64,000 bases of DNA from Hirudinaria manillensis (GCA_034509925.1 CM067537.1:3261501-3325500), one strand, 5' to 3'; positions 1 to 9,935 are shown, counted from the stretch's first letter. Translations and numbers: made by a program. The notes: generated by a model not told the origin, from the sequence alone.

Positions 1-385
1 GCTTGGGCAATGTCTCTGTCCTGTCAGAGACGAACTTCAACCTCATTGGTCTTCCGTCGAGCGTCATCGCGTTGAACCTTTTCATTGCGCTCGTGGCATC
101 GTTGTGTCTGCAGAAGACGACCTCCCCAGTTCCAGTGCTGGTACCGTCCTCCTTGTAATAGACTGTGGCTTTCCTGACGGCACCGACCGTGCCGAAAAGA
201 CATTCGAGATCCTTTCCGGTCACGTTGTAGCGCAGGTTGTCGATGAGAATCCTGCACTTACCGTCGTTCGCAAAGGATTTTTTCTCGATGATTTTCCTCC
301 CGTCCATGGCTGGCCTCCTCTTGTCTCTCTTGACAAACGAGTTAGCTTCAACTTTCGTTAACTTCGGTGCGGCCGTAGGATACAT
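1..385 (-). CDS. ALYREF-like: ALYREF-like gene, unit 1 (3' end beyond the window)
   Basis: Residues 1 to about 128 are visible, from the ATG at 383-385. The rest, including the UAP56-binding tail, lies left of the window. It carries the same Ala74Thr change as unit 4 and the same synonymous GGTACC variant as units 3, 4 and 13, which marks sequence exchange within the array. Confidence 0.85.
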   Translation of the reverse strand, partial: MYPTAAPKLTKVEANSFVKRDKRRPAMDGRKIIEKKSFANDGKCRILIDNLRYNVTGKDLECLFGTVGAVRKATVYYKEDGTSTGTGEVVFCRHNDATSAMKRFNAMTLDGRPMRLKFVSDRTETLPK

Positions 386-449
386 TTTGTAACTTGGAAG
401 AACTATGGAAACGTACAGAGTGCTGTGTTGTTTTGCTAGAGAGGTAACT

Positions 450-461
450 GTCGTCGACGAC
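450..461. promoter_or_regulatory. 12-bp perfect palindrome GTCGTCGACGAC near the predicted start site
   Basis: It lies about 30 bp below the TATA box, at or just after the predicted transcription start, and recurs at the same place in the array except in units 3 and 13, where the last base is G. It could be a protein-binding site or a small 5'UTR hairpin; its role is unknown. Confidence 0.5.
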
Positions 462-489
462 TAAACGTTTTGGCAAAAAAGATGCTGGA

Positions 490-495
490 TATATA
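490..495 (-). promoter_or_regulatory. TATA box of unit 1 (repeated in every complete unit)
   Basis: The minus strand reads TATATA in the context AATTATATATCC, 105-110 bp upstream of the ATG. I saw the same element at the same offset in the other units (for example 1356-1361 for unit 2). A start about 30 bp downstream would give a 5'UTR near 75-80 nt. Each complete unit thus appears to have its own promoter. Confidence 0.65.
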
Positions 496-528
496 ATTAT
501 TTTTCTATTAATTTTTTTCTGCTATTAT

Positions 529-546
529 TAAAAAAAAATTTTTTTC
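529..546. promoter_or_regulatory. Poly(dA:dT) tract upstream of the TATA box
   Basis: A run of A directly followed by a run of T, about 35-50 bp upstream of the TATA box. Run lengths differ from unit to unit, as expected of slippage. Such tracts often exclude nucleosomes at promoters; that role is inferred here. Confidence 0.45.
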
Positions 547-635
547 CCCCCATTCCTTTACGTATTAAAAAATATTTAAAAATTATTTATGCTGCTGAAT
601 AATTGATTAACACGATATATATTTTTTTGCGAGTT

Positions 636-641
636 TTTATT
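636..641 (-). terminator. AATAAA poly(A) signal of unit 2 (repeated in units)
   Basis: The minus strand has AATAAA about 29 nt after the TAA stop at 670-672, in the context TCTAATAAAAACTC. The same signal follows the stop in the other units. With the TATA box this makes each ~867-bp unit a compact transcription unit. Confidence 0.65.
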
Positions 642-669
642 AGAGATTGTTTGTAAAGTTTCTTGTCGA

Positions 670-1251
670 TTAACATTGGCCCACTGGCTCGACCGGCTTC
701 TTTTCGCACATGTATTGGTCGATTTCCATGTCGAGCTGGTCTTTCGTGGGCTTGCTGACTTCCGTTTTCTGCTGTTTTTGCTGCTTCTTGAAGACTCTCG
801 ATTTTCTAGTCTTGGGCGGCTGGCGAAAGGTCTTGTCCGTACGGTCGAACGTTTGTCTTTCCCGCTGCTTGGGCAATGTCTCTGTCCTGTCAGAGACGAA
901 CTTCAACCTCATTGGTCTTCCGTCGAGCGTCATCGCGTTGAACCTTTTCATTGCGCTCGTGGCATCGTTGTGTCTGCAGAAGACGACCTCCCCAGTTCCA
1001 GTGCTGGTGCCGTCCTCCTTGTAATAGACTGCGGCTTTCCTGACGGCACCGACCGTGCCGAAAAGACATTCGAGATCCTTTCCGGTCACGTTGTAGCGCA
1101 GGTTGTCGATGAGAATCCTGCACTTACCGTCGTTCGCAAAGGATTTTTTCTCGATGATTTTCCTCCCGACCATGGCTGGCCTCCTCTTGTCTCTCTTGAC
1201 AAACGAGTTAGCTTCAACTTTCGTTAACTTCGGTGCGGCCGTAGGATACAT
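670..1251 (-). CDS. ALYREF-like: ALYREF-like mRNA export adaptor, unit 2 (full annotation for the family)
   Basis: Single-exon gene for 193 residues. An RRM covers about residues 43-118, with RNP2-like RILIDNL at 45-51 and RNP1-like GTGEVVFC at 85-92. It ends in the LDGRPM segment (109-114) typical of Aly/REF proteins. A Lys/Arg/Gln-rich linker (about 121-165) follows. The C-terminus has TKDQLDMEIDQYM (169-181), matching the C-terminal UAP56/DDX39B-binding motif of ALYREF. Known Aly/REF proteins bind mRNA within the TREX complex in the nucleus and hand it to the export receptor NXF1. Unlike usual ALYREF, the N-terminal UAP56 motif and the RGG boxes are missing; basic Lys-rich stretches replace them. 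The lack of introns suggests a retrocopy origin. This copy has Asp28Val. The ATG is the first in frame, about 75 nt below a predicted TATA-directed start. The family assignment is strong; function of this short form is inferred. Confidence 0.88.
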   Translation of the reverse strand: MYPTAAPKLTKVEANSFVKRDKRRPAMVGRKIIEKKSFANDGKCRILIDNLRYNVTGKDLECLFGTVGAVRKAAVYYKEDGTSTGTGEVVFCRHNDATSAMKRFNAMTLDGRPMRLKFVSDRTETLPKQRERQTFDRTDKTFRQPPKTRKSRVFKKQQKQQKTEVSKPTKDQLDMEIDQYMCEKKPVEPVGQC

Positions 1252-1534
1252 TTTGTAACTTGGAAGAACTATGGAAACGTACAGAGTGCTGTGTTGTTTT
1301 GCTAGAGAGGTAACTGTCGTCGACGACTAAACGTTTTGGCAAAAAAGATGCTGGATATATAATTATTTTTCTATTAATTTTTTCTGCTATTATTAAAAAA
1401 AAAAATTTTTACACACCATTCCTTTACGTATTAAAAAATATTTAAAAATTATTTATGCTGCTGAATAATTGATTAACACGATATATATTTTTTGCGAGTT
1501 TTTATTAGAGATTGTTTGTAAAGTTTCTTGTCGA

Positions 1535-2116
1535 TTAACATTGGCCCACTGGCTCGACCGGCTTCTTTTCGCACATGTATTGGTCGATTTCCATGTCGAG
1601 CTGGTCTTTCGTGGGCTTGCTGACTTCCGTTTTCTGCTGTTTTTGCTGCTTCTTGAAGACTCTCGATTTTCTAGTCTTGGGCGGCTGGCGAAAGGTCTTG
1701 TCCGTACGGTCGAACGTTTGTCTTTCCCGCTGCTTGGGCAATGTCTCTGTCCTGTCAGAGACGAACTTCAACCTCATTGGTCTTCCGTCGAGCGTCATCG
1801 CGTTGAACCTTTTCATTGCGCTCGTGGCATCGTTGTGTCTGCAGAAGACGACCTCCCCAGTTCCAGTGCTGGTACCGTCCTCCTTGTAATAGACTGCGGC
1901 TTTCCTGACGGCACCGACCGTGCCGAAAAGACATTCGAGATCCTTTCCGGTCACGTTGTAGCGCAGGTTGTCGATGAGAATCCTGCACTTACCGTCGTTC
2001 GCAAAGGATTTTTTCTCGATGATTTTCCTCCCGTCCATGGCTGGCCTCCTCTTGTCTCTCCTGACAAACGAGTTAGTTTCAACTTTCGTAAACTTCGGTG
2101 CGGCCGTAGGATACAT
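1535..2116 (-). CDS. ALYREF-like: ALYREF-like, unit 3 (variant haplotype)
   Basis: Intact 193 codons with Leu9Phe, Ala14Thr and Lys19Arg. The same three changes, and the same broken 5'UTR palindrome (final C to G), recur only in unit 13, ten units away. Confidence 0.87.
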   Translation of the reverse strand: MYPTAAPKFTKVETNSFVRRDKRRPAMDGRKIIEKKSFANDGKCRILIDNLRYNVTGKDLECLFGTVGAVRKAAVYYKEDGTSTGTGEVVFCRHNDATSAMKRFNAMTLDGRPMRLKFVSDRTETLPKQRERQTFDRTDKTFRQPPKTRKSRVFKKQQKQQKTEVSKPTKDQLDMEIDQYMCEKKPVEPVGQC

Positions 2117-2400
2117 TTTGTAACTTGGAAGAACTATGGAAACGTACAGAGTGCTGTGTTGTTTTGCTAGAGAGGTAACTGTCGTCGACGAGTAAACGTT
2201 TTGGCAAAAAAGATGCTGGATATATAATTATTTTTCTATTAATTTTTTCTGCTAGTATTAAAAAAAAATTTTTTTTCCCCCCATTCCTTTACGTATTAAA
2301 AAATATTTAAAAATTATTTATGCTGCTGAATAATTGATTAACACGATATATATTTTTTTGCGAGTTTTTATTAGAGATTGTTTGTAAAGTTTCTTGTCGA

Positions 2401-2982
2401 TTAACATTGGCCCACTGGCTCGACCGGCTTCTTTTCGCACATGTATTGGTCGATTTCCATGTCGAGCTGGTCTTTCGTGGGCTTGCTGACTTCCGTTTTC
2501 TGCTGTTTTTGCTGCTTCTTGAAGACTCTCGATTTTCTAGTCTTGGGCGGCTGGCGAAAGGTCTTGTCCGTACGGTCGAACGTTTGTCTTTCCCGCTGCT
2601 TGGGCAATGTCTCTGTCCTGTCAGAGACGAACTTCAACCTCATTGGTCTTCCGTCGAGCGTCATCGCGTTGAACCTTTTCATTGCGCTCGTGGCATCGTT
2701 GTGTCTGCAGAAGACGACCTCCCCAGTTCCAGTGCTGGTACCGTCCTCCTTGTAATAGACTGTGGCTTTCCTGACGGCACCGACCGTGCCGAAAAGACAT
2801 TCGAGATCCTTTCCGGTCACGTTGTAGCGCAGGTTGTCGATGAGAATCCTGCACTTACCGTCGTTCGCAAAGGATTTTTTCTCGATGATTTTCCTCCCGT
2901 CCATGGCTGGCCTCCTCTTGTCTCTCTTGACAAACGAGTTAGCTTCAACTTTCGTTAACTTCGGTGCGGCCGTAGGATACAT
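2401..2982 (-). CDS. ALYREF-like: ALYREF-like, unit 4
   Basis: Intact 193 codons with Ala74Thr, shared with unit 1. Confidence 0.87.
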   Translation of the reverse strand: MYPTAAPKLTKVEANSFVKRDKRRPAMDGRKIIEKKSFANDGKCRILIDNLRYNVTGKDLECLFGTVGAVRKATVYYKEDGTSTGTGEVVFCRHNDATSAMKRFNAMTLDGRPMRLKFVSDRTETLPKQRERQTFDRTDKTFRQPPKTRKSRVFKKQQKQQKTEVSKPTKDQLDMEIDQYMCEKKPVEPVGQC

Positions 2983-3276
2983 TTTGTAACTTGGAAGAAC
3001 TATGGAAACGTACAGAGTGCTGTGTTGTTTTGCTAGAGAGGTAACTGTCGTCGACGACTAAACGTTTTGGCAAAAAAGATGCTGGATATATAATTATTTT
3101 TCTATTTATTTTTTCTGCTTGTATTAAAAAAAAAATTTTTTTTCCCCCATTCCTTTACGTATTAAAAAATATTAAAAAATATTTAAAAATTATTTATGCT
3201 GCTGAATAGTTGATTAACACGATATATATTTTTTTGCGAGTTTTTATTAGAGATTGTTTGTAAAGTTTCTTGTCGA

Positions 3277-3858
3277 TTAACATTGGCCCACTGGCTCGAC
3301 CGGCTTCTTTTCGCACATGTATTGGTCGATTTCCATGTCGAGCTGGTCTTTCGTGGGCTTGCTGACTTCCGTTTTCTGCTGTTTTTGCTGCTTCTTGAAG
3401 ACTCTCGATTTTCTAGTCTTGGGCGGCTGGCGAAAGGTCTTGTCCGTACGGTCTAACGTTTGTCTTTCCCGCTGCTTGGGCAATGTCTCTGTCCTGTCAG
3501 AGACGAACTTCAACCTCATTGGTCTTCCGTCGAGCGTCATCGCGTTGAACCTTTTCATTGCGCTCGTGGCATCGTTGTGTCTGCAGAAGACGACCTCCCC
3601 AGTTCCAGTGCTGGTGCCGTCCTCCTTGTAATAGACTGCGGCTTTCCTGACGGCACCGACCGTGCCGAAAAGACATTCGAGATCCTTTCCGGTCACGTTG
3701 TAGCGCAGGTTGTCGATGAGAATCCTGCACTTACCGTCGTTCGCAAAGGATTTTTTCTCGATGATTTTCCTCCCGTCCATGGCTGGCCTCCTCTTGTCTC
3801 TCTTGACAAACGAGTTAGCTTCAACTTTCGTTAACTTCGGTGCGGCCGTAGGATACAT
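3277..3858 (-). CDS. ALYREF-like: ALYREF-like, unit 5
   Basis: Intact 193 codons with Phe135Leu in the linker. Its 3' flank has the GAATAGTTG spacer variant and the 10-bp spacer duplication. Confidence 0.87.
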   Translation of the reverse strand: MYPTAAPKLTKVEANSFVKRDKRRPAMDGRKIIEKKSFANDGKCRILIDNLRYNVTGKDLECLFGTVGAVRKAAVYYKEDGTSTGTGEVVFCRHNDATSAMKRFNAMTLDGRPMRLKFVSDRTETLPKQRERQTLDRTDKTFRQPPKTRKSRVFKKQQKQQKTEVSKPTKDQLDMEIDQYMCEKKPVEPVGQC

Positions 3859-4142
3859 TTTGTAACTTGGAAGAACTATGGAAACGTACAGAGTGCTGTG
3901 TTGTTTTGCTAGAGAGGTAACTGTCGTCGACGACTAAACGTTTTGGCAAAAAAGATGCTGGATATATAATTATTTTTCTATTAATTTTTTCTGCTAGTAT
4001 TAAAAAAAAAATTTTTTTTCCCCCATTCCTTTACGTATTAAAAAATATTTAAAAATTATTTATGCTGCTGAATAATTGATTAACACGATATATATTTTTT
4101 TGCGAGTTTTTATTAGAGATTGTTTGTAAAGTTTCTTGTCGA

Positions 4143-4725
4143 TTAACATTGGCCCACTGGCTCGACCGGCTTCTTTTCGCACATGTATTGGTCGATTTCC
4201 ATGTCGAGCTGGTCTTTCGTGGGCTTGCTGACTTCCGTTTTCTGCTGTTTTTGCTGCTTCTTGAAGACTCTCGATTTTCTAGTCTTGGGCGGCTGGCGAA
4301 AGGTCTTGTCCGTACGGTCGAACGTTTGTCTTTCCCGCTGCTTGGGGCAATGTCTCTGTCCTGTCAGAGACGAACTTCAACCTCATTGGTCTTCCGTCGA
4401 GCGTCATCGCGTTGAACCTTTTCATTGCGCTCGTGGCATCGTTGTGTCTGCAGAAGACGACCTCCCCAGTTCCAGTGCTGGTGCCGTCCTCCTTGTAATA
4501 GACTGCGGCTTTCCTGACGGCACCGACCGTGCCGAAAAGACATTCGAGATCCTTTCCGGTCACGTTGTAGCGCAGGTTGTCGATGAGAATCCTGCACTTA
4601 CCGTCGTTCGCAAAGGATTTTTTCTCGATGATTTTCCTCCCGTCCATGGCTGGCCTCCTCTTGTCTCTCTTGACAAACGAGTTAGCTTCAACTTTCGTTA
4701 ACTTCGGTGCGGCCGTAGGATACAT
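4143..4725 (-). pseudogene. ALYREF-like: ALYREF-like, unit 6, +1 frameshift
   Basis: One extra G in the G-run at 4344-4347 (four instead of three) shifts the frame near residue 127. The product would be 148 residues: the RRM is kept and the basic linker and UAP56-binding tail are lost. The locus is 583 bp against 582 in intact units. This may be a real null copy or a homopolymer sequencing error. Confidence 0.8.
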
Positions 4726-5012
4726 TTTGTAACTTGGAAGAACTATGGAAACGTACAGAGTGCTGTGTTGTTTTGCTAGAGAGGTAACTGTCGTCGACGA
4801 CTAAACGTTTTGGCAAAAAAGATGCTGGATATATAATTATTTTTCTATTAATTTTTTCTGCTAGTATTAAAAAAAAAATTTTTTTATTTCTCCCATTCCT
4901 TTACGTATTAAAAAATATTTAAAAATTATTTATGCTGCTGAATAATTGATTAACACGATATATTTTTTTTTGCGAGTTTTTATTAGAGATTGTTTGTAAA
5001 GTTTCTTGTCGA

Positions 5013-5594
5013 TTAACATTGGCCCACTGGCTCGACCGGCTTCTTTTCGCACATGTATTGGTCGATTTCCATGTCGAGCTGGTCTTTCGTGGGCTTGCTG
5101 ACTTCCGTTTTCTGCTGTTTTTGCTGCTTCTTGAAGACTCTCGATTTTCTAGTCTTGGGCGGCTGGCGAAAGGTCTTGTCCGTACGGTCGAACGTTTGTC
5201 TTTCCCGCTGCTTGGGCAATGTCTCTGTCCTGTCAGAGACGAACTTCAACCTCATTGGTCTTCCGTCGAGCGTCATCGCGTTGAACCTTTTCATTGCGCT
5301 CGTGGCATCGTTGTGTCTGCAGAAGACGACCTCCCCAGTTCCAGTGCTGGTGCCGTCCTCCTTGTAATAGACTGCGGCTTTCCTGACGGCACCGACCGTG
5401 CCGAAAAGACATTCGAGATCCTTTCCGGTCACGTTGTAGCGCAGGTTGTCGATGAGAATCCTGCACTTACCGTCGTTCGCAAAGGATTTTTTCTCGATGA
5501 TTTTCCTCCCGTCCATGGCTGGCCTCCTCTTGTCTCTCTTGACAAACGAGTTAGCTTCAACTTTCGTTAACTTCGGTGCGGCCGTAGGATACAT
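5013..5594 (-). CDS. ALYREF-like: ALYREF-like, unit 7 (consensus protein)
   Basis: Intact 193 codons, identical in protein to units 8, 9, 11, 14, 18, 21 and 22. Confidence 0.87.
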   Translation of the reverse strand: MYPTAAPKLTKVEANSFVKRDKRRPAMDGRKIIEKKSFANDGKCRILIDNLRYNVTGKDLECLFGTVGAVRKAAVYYKEDGTSTGTGEVVFCRHNDATSAMKRFNAMTLDGRPMRLKFVSDRTETLPKQRERQTFDRTDKTFRQPPKTRKSRVFKKQQKQQKTEVSKPTKDQLDMEIDQYMCEKKPVEPVGQC

Positions 5595-5888
5595 TTTGTA
5601 ACTTGGAAGAACTATGGAAACGTACAGAGTGCTGTGTTGTTTTGCTAGAGAGGTAACTGTCGTCGACGACTAAACGTTTTGGCAAAAAAGATGCTGGATA
5701 TATAATTATTTTTCTATTAATTTTTTCTGCTAGTATTAAAAAAAAAATTTTTTTTCCCCCATTCCTTTACGTATTAAAAAATATTAAAAAATATTTAAAA
5801 ATTATTTATGCTGCTGAATAATTGATTAACACGATATATATTTTTTTGCGAGTTTTTATTAGAGATTGTTTGTAAAGTTTCTTGTCGA

Positions 5889-6470
5889 TTAACATTGGCC
5901 CACTGGCTCGACCGGCTTCTTTTCGCACATGTATTGGTCGATTTCCATGTCGAGCTGGTCTTTCGTGGGCTTGCTGACTTCCGTTTTCTGCTGTTTTTGC
6001 TGCTTCTTGAAGACTCTCGATTTTCTAGTCTTGGGCGGCTGGCGAAAGGTCTTGTCCGTACGGTCGAACGTTTGTCTTTCCCGCTGCTTGGGCAATGTCT
6101 CTGTCCTGTCAGAGACGAACTTCAACCTCATTGGTCTTCCGTCGAGCGTCATCGCGTTGAACCTTTTCATTGCGCTCGTGGCATCGTTGTGTCTGCAGAA
6201 GACGACCTCCCCAGTTCCAGTGCTGGTGCCGTCCTCCTTGTAATAGACTGCGGCTTTCCTGACGGCACCGACCGTGCCGAAAAGACATTCGAGATCCTTT
6301 CCGGTCACGTTGTAGCGCAGGTTGTCGATGAGAATCCTGCACTTACCGTCGTTCGCAAAGGATTTTTTCTCGATGATTTTCCTCCCGTCCATGGCTGGCC
6401 TCCTCTTGTCTCTCTTGACAAACGAGTTAGCTTCAACTTTCGTTAACTTCGGTGCGGCCGTAGGATACAT
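5889..6470 (-). CDS. ALYREF-like: ALYREF-like, unit 8 (consensus protein)
   Basis: Intact 193 codons with the consensus protein. The spacer downstream of its stop carries the second instance of the 10-bp TATTAAAAAA duplication. Confidence 0.87.
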   Translation of the reverse strand: MYPTAAPKLTKVEANSFVKRDKRRPAMDGRKIIEKKSFANDGKCRILIDNLRYNVTGKDLECLFGTVGAVRKAAVYYKEDGTSTGTGEVVFCRHNDATSAMKRFNAMTLDGRPMRLKFVSDRTETLPKQRERQTFDRTDKTFRQPPKTRKSRVFKKQQKQQKTEVSKPTKDQLDMEIDQYMCEKKPVEPVGQC

Positions 6471-6754
6471 TTTGTAACTTGGAAGAACTATGGAAACGTA
6501 CAGAGTGCTGTGTTGTTTTGCTAGAGAGGTAACTGTCGTCGACGACTAAACGTTTTGGCAAAAAAGATGCTGGATATATAATTATTTTTCTATTAATTTT
6601 TTCTGCTAGTATTAAAAAAAAATTTTTTTTTCCCCCATTCCTTTACGTATTAAAAAATATTTAAAAATTATTTATGCTGCTGAATAATTGATTAACACGA
6701 TATATATTTTTTTGCGAGTTTTTATTAGAGATTGTTTGTAAAGTTTCTTGTCGA

Positions 6755-7336
6755 TTAACATTGGCCCACTGGCTCGACCGGCTTCTTTTCGCACATGTAT
6801 TGGTCGATTTCCATGTCGAGCTGGTCTTTCGTGGGCTTGCTGACTTCCGTTTTCTGCTGTTTTTGCTGCTTCTTGAAGACTCTCGATTTTCTAGTCTTGG
6901 GCGGCTGGCGAAAGGTCTTGTCCGTACGGTCGAACGTTTGTCTTTCCCGCTGCTTGGGCAATGTCTCTGTCCTGTCAGAGACGAACTTCAACCTCATTGG
7001 TCTTCCGTCGAGCGTCATCGCGTTGAACCTTTTCATTGCGCTCGTGGCATCGTTGTGTCTGCAGAAGACGACCTCCCCAGTTCCAGTGCTGGTGCCGTCC
7101 TCCTTGTAATAGACTGCGGCTTTCCTGACGGCACCGACCGTGCCGAAAAGACATTCGAGATCCTTTCCGGTCACGTTGTAGCGCAGGTTGTCGATGAGAA
7201 TCCTGCACTTACCGTCGTTCGCAAAGGATTTTTTCTCGATGATTTTCCTCCCGTCCATGGCTGGCCTCCTCTTGTCTCTCTTGACAAACGAGTTAGCTTC
7301 AACTTTCGTTAACTTCGGTGCGGCCGTAGGATACAT
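6755..7336 (-). CDS. ALYREF-like: ALYREF-like, unit 9 (consensus protein)
   Basis: Intact 193 codons with the consensus protein. Confidence 0.87.
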   Translation of the reverse strand: MYPTAAPKLTKVEANSFVKRDKRRPAMDGRKIIEKKSFANDGKCRILIDNLRYNVTGKDLECLFGTVGAVRKAAVYYKEDGTSTGTGEVVFCRHNDATSAMKRFNAMTLDGRPMRLKFVSDRTETLPKQRERQTFDRTDKTFRQPPKTRKSRVFKKQQKQQKTEVSKPTKDQLDMEIDQYMCEKKPVEPVGQC

Positions 7337-7619
7337 TTTGTAACTTGGAAGAACTATGGAAACGTACAGAGTGCTGTGTTGTTTTGCTAGAGAGGTAACT
7401 GTCGTCGACGACTAAACGTTTTGGCAAAAAAGATGCTGGATATATAATTATTTTTCTATTAATTTTTTCTGCTAGTATTAAAAAAAATTTTTTTATTTCT
7501 CCCATTCCTTTACGTATTAAAAAATATTTAAAAATTATTTATGCTGCTGAATAGTTGATTAACACGATATATTTTTTTGCGAGTTTTTATTAGAGATTGT
7601 TTGTAAAGTTTCTTGTCGA

Positions 7620-8201
7620 TTAACATTGGCCCACTGGCTCGACCGGCTTCTTTTCGCACATGTATTGGTCGATTTCCATGTCGAGCTGGTCTTTCGTGGG
7701 CTTGCTGACTTCCGTTTTCTGCTGTTTTTGCTGCTTCTTGAAGACTCTCGATTTTCTAGTCTTGGGCGGCTGGCGAAAGGTCTTGTCCGTACGGTCGAAC
7801 GTTTGTCTTTCCCGCTGCTTGGGCAATGTCTCTGTCCTGTCAGAGACGAACTTCAACCTCATTGGTCTTCCGTCGAGCGTCATCGCGTTGAACCTTTTCA
7901 TTGCGCTCGTGGCATCGTTGTGTCTGCAGAAGACGACCTCCCCAGTTCCAGTGCTGGTGCCGTCCTCCTTGTAATAGACTGCGGCTTTCTTGACGGCACC
8001 GACCGTGCCGAAAAGACATTCGAGATCCTTTCCGGTCACGTTGTAGCGCAGGTTGTCGATGAGAATCCTGCACTTACCGTCGTTCGCAAAGGATTTTTTC
8101 TCGATGATTTTCCTCCCGTCCATGGCTGGCCTCCTCTTGTCTCTCTTGACAAACGAGTTAGCTTCAACTTTCGTTAACTTCGGTGCGGCCGTAGGATACA
8201 T
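7620..8201 (-). CDS. ALYREF-like: ALYREF-like, unit 10 (Arg71Lys type)
   Basis: Intact 193 codons with Arg71Lys in the RRM. The GAATAGTTG spacer variant lies in its 3' flank, a linked pair that recurs in units 12, 15, 17 and 19. Confidence 0.87.
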   Translation of the reverse strand: MYPTAAPKLTKVEANSFVKRDKRRPAMDGRKIIEKKSFANDGKCRILIDNLRYNVTGKDLECLFGTVGAVKKAAVYYKEDGTSTGTGEVVFCRHNDATSAMKRFNAMTLDGRPMRLKFVSDRTETLPKQRERQTFDRTDKTFRQPPKTRKSRVFKKQQKQQKTEVSKPTKDQLDMEIDQYMCEKKPVEPVGQC

Positions 8202-8487
8202 TTTGTAACTTGGAAGAACTATGGAAACGTACAGAGTGCTGTGTTGTTTTGCTAGAGAGGTAACTGTCGTCGACGACTAAACGTTTTGGCAAAAAAGATG
8301 CTGGATATATAATTATTTTTCTATTAATTTTTTTCTGCTAGTATTAAAAAAAAATTTTTTATTTCTCCCATTCCTTTACGTATTAAAAAATATTTAAAAA
8401 TTATTTATGCTGCTGAATAATTGATTAACACGATATATTTTTTTTTGCGAGTTTTTATTAGAGATTGTTTGTAAAGTTTCTTGTCGA

Positions 8488-9069
8488 TTAACATTGGCCC
8501 ACTGGCTCGACCGGCTTCTTTTCGCACATGTATTGGTCGATTTCCATGTCGAGCTGGTCTTTCGTGGGCTTGCTGACTTCCGTTTTCTGCTGTTTTTGCT
8601 GCTTCTTGAAGACTCTCGATTTTCTAGTCTTGGGCGGCTGGCGAAAGGTCTTGTCCGTACGGTCGAACGTTTGTCTTTCCCGCTGCTTGGGCAATGTCTC
8701 TGTCCTGTCAGAGACGAACTTCAACCTCATTGGTCTTCCGTCGAGCGTCATCGCGTTGAACCTTTTCATTGCGCTCGTGGCATCGTTGTGTCTGCAGAAG
8801 ACGACCTCCCCAGTTCCAGTGCTGGTGCCGTCCTCCTTGTAATAGACTGCGGCTTTCCTGACGGCACCGACCGTGCCGAAAAGACATTCGAGATCCTTTC
8901 CGGTCACGTTGTAGCGCAGGTTGTCGATGAGAATCCTGCACTTACCGTCGTTCGCAAAGGATTTTTTCTCGATGATTTTCCTCCCGTCCATGGCTGGCCT
9001 CCTCTTGTCTCTCTTGACAAACGAGTTAGCTTCAACTTTCGTTAACTTCGGTGCGGCCGTAGGATACAT
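8488..9069 (-). CDS. ALYREF-like: ALYREF-like, unit 11 (consensus protein)
   Basis: Intact 193 codons with the consensus protein, between two Arg71Lys units. Confidence 0.87.
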   Translation of the reverse strand: MYPTAAPKLTKVEANSFVKRDKRRPAMDGRKIIEKKSFANDGKCRILIDNLRYNVTGKDLECLFGTVGAVRKAAVYYKEDGTSTGTGEVVFCRHNDATSAMKRFNAMTLDGRPMRLKFVSDRTETLPKQRERQTFDRTDKTFRQPPKTRKSRVFKKQQKQQKTEVSKPTKDQLDMEIDQYMCEKKPVEPVGQC

Positions 9070-9353
9070 TTTGTAACTTGGAAGAACTATGGAAACGTAC
9101 AGAGTGCTGTGTTGTTTTGCTAGAGAGGTAACTGTCGTCGACGACTAAACGTTTTGGCAAAAAAGATGCTGGATATATAATTATTTTTCTATTAATTTTT
9201 TCTGCTAGTATTAAAAAAATTTTTTTTATTTCTCCCATTCCTTTACGTATTAAAAAATATTTAAAAATATTTATGCTGCTGAATAGTTGATTAACACGAT
9301 ATATATTTTTTTGCGAGTTTTTATTAGAGATTGTTTGTAAAGTTTCTTGTCGA

Positions 9354-9935
9354 TTAACATTGGCCCACTGGCTCGACCGGCTTCTTTTCGCACATGTATT
9401 GGTCGATTTCCATGTCGAGCTGGTCTTTCGTGGGCTTGCTGACTTCCGTTTTCTGCTGTTTTTGCTGCTTCTTGAAGACTCTCGATTTTCTAGTCTTGGG
9501 CGGCTGGCGAAAGGTCTTGTCCGTACGGTCGAACGTTTGTCTTTCCCGCTGCTTGGGCAATGTCTCTGTCCTGTCAGAGACGAACTTCAACCTCATTGGT
9601 CTTCCGTCGAGCGTCATCGCGTTGAACCTTTTCATTGCGCTCGTGGCATCGTTGTGTCTGCAGAAGACGACCTCCCCAGTTCCAGTGCTGGTGCCGTCCT
9701 CCTTGTAATAGACTGCGGCTTTCTTGACGGCACCGACCGTGCCGAAAAGACATTCGAGATCCTTTCCGGTCACGTTGTAGCGCAGGTTGTCGATGAGAAT
9801 CCTGCACTTACCGTCGTTCGCAAAGGATTTTTTCTCGATGATTTTCCTCCCGTCCATGGCTGGCCTCCTCTTGTCTCTCTTGACAAACGAGTTAGCTTCA
9901 ACTTTCGTTAACTTCGGTGCGGCCGTAGGATACAT
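9354..9935 (-). CDS. ALYREF-like: ALYREF-like, unit 12 (Arg71Lys type)
   Basis: Intact 193 codons with Arg71Lys and the linked GAATAGTTG 3' flank. Confidence 0.87.
   Translation of the reverse strand: MYPTAAPKLTKVEANSFVKRDKRRPAMDGRKIIEKKSFANDGKCRILIDNLRYNVTGKDLECLFGTVGAVKKAAVYYKEDGTSTGTGEVVFCRHNDATSAMKRFNAMTLDGRPMRLKFVSDRTETLPKQRERQTFDRTDKTFRQPPKTRKSRVFKKQQKQQKTEVSKPTKDQLDMEIDQYMCEKKPVEPVGQC

Noticed and set aside
890-1123. 77-codon minus-strand frame inside each unit
   Set aside because: It lies in another frame within the 193-codon gene and has no family features.
676-1227. Plus-strand open frames of 183, 104 and up to 233 codons opposite every ALYREF-like gene
   Set aside because: They repeat only because the units are near-identical copies; they have no recognisable domain, while the minus strand encodes a clear RRM protein with its own promoter and poly(A) signal.
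7299-7505. 68-codon frame over the 5'UTR and promoter of some units
   Set aside because: It runs through the TATA region against the unit's structure and appears only where spacer length keeps it open.
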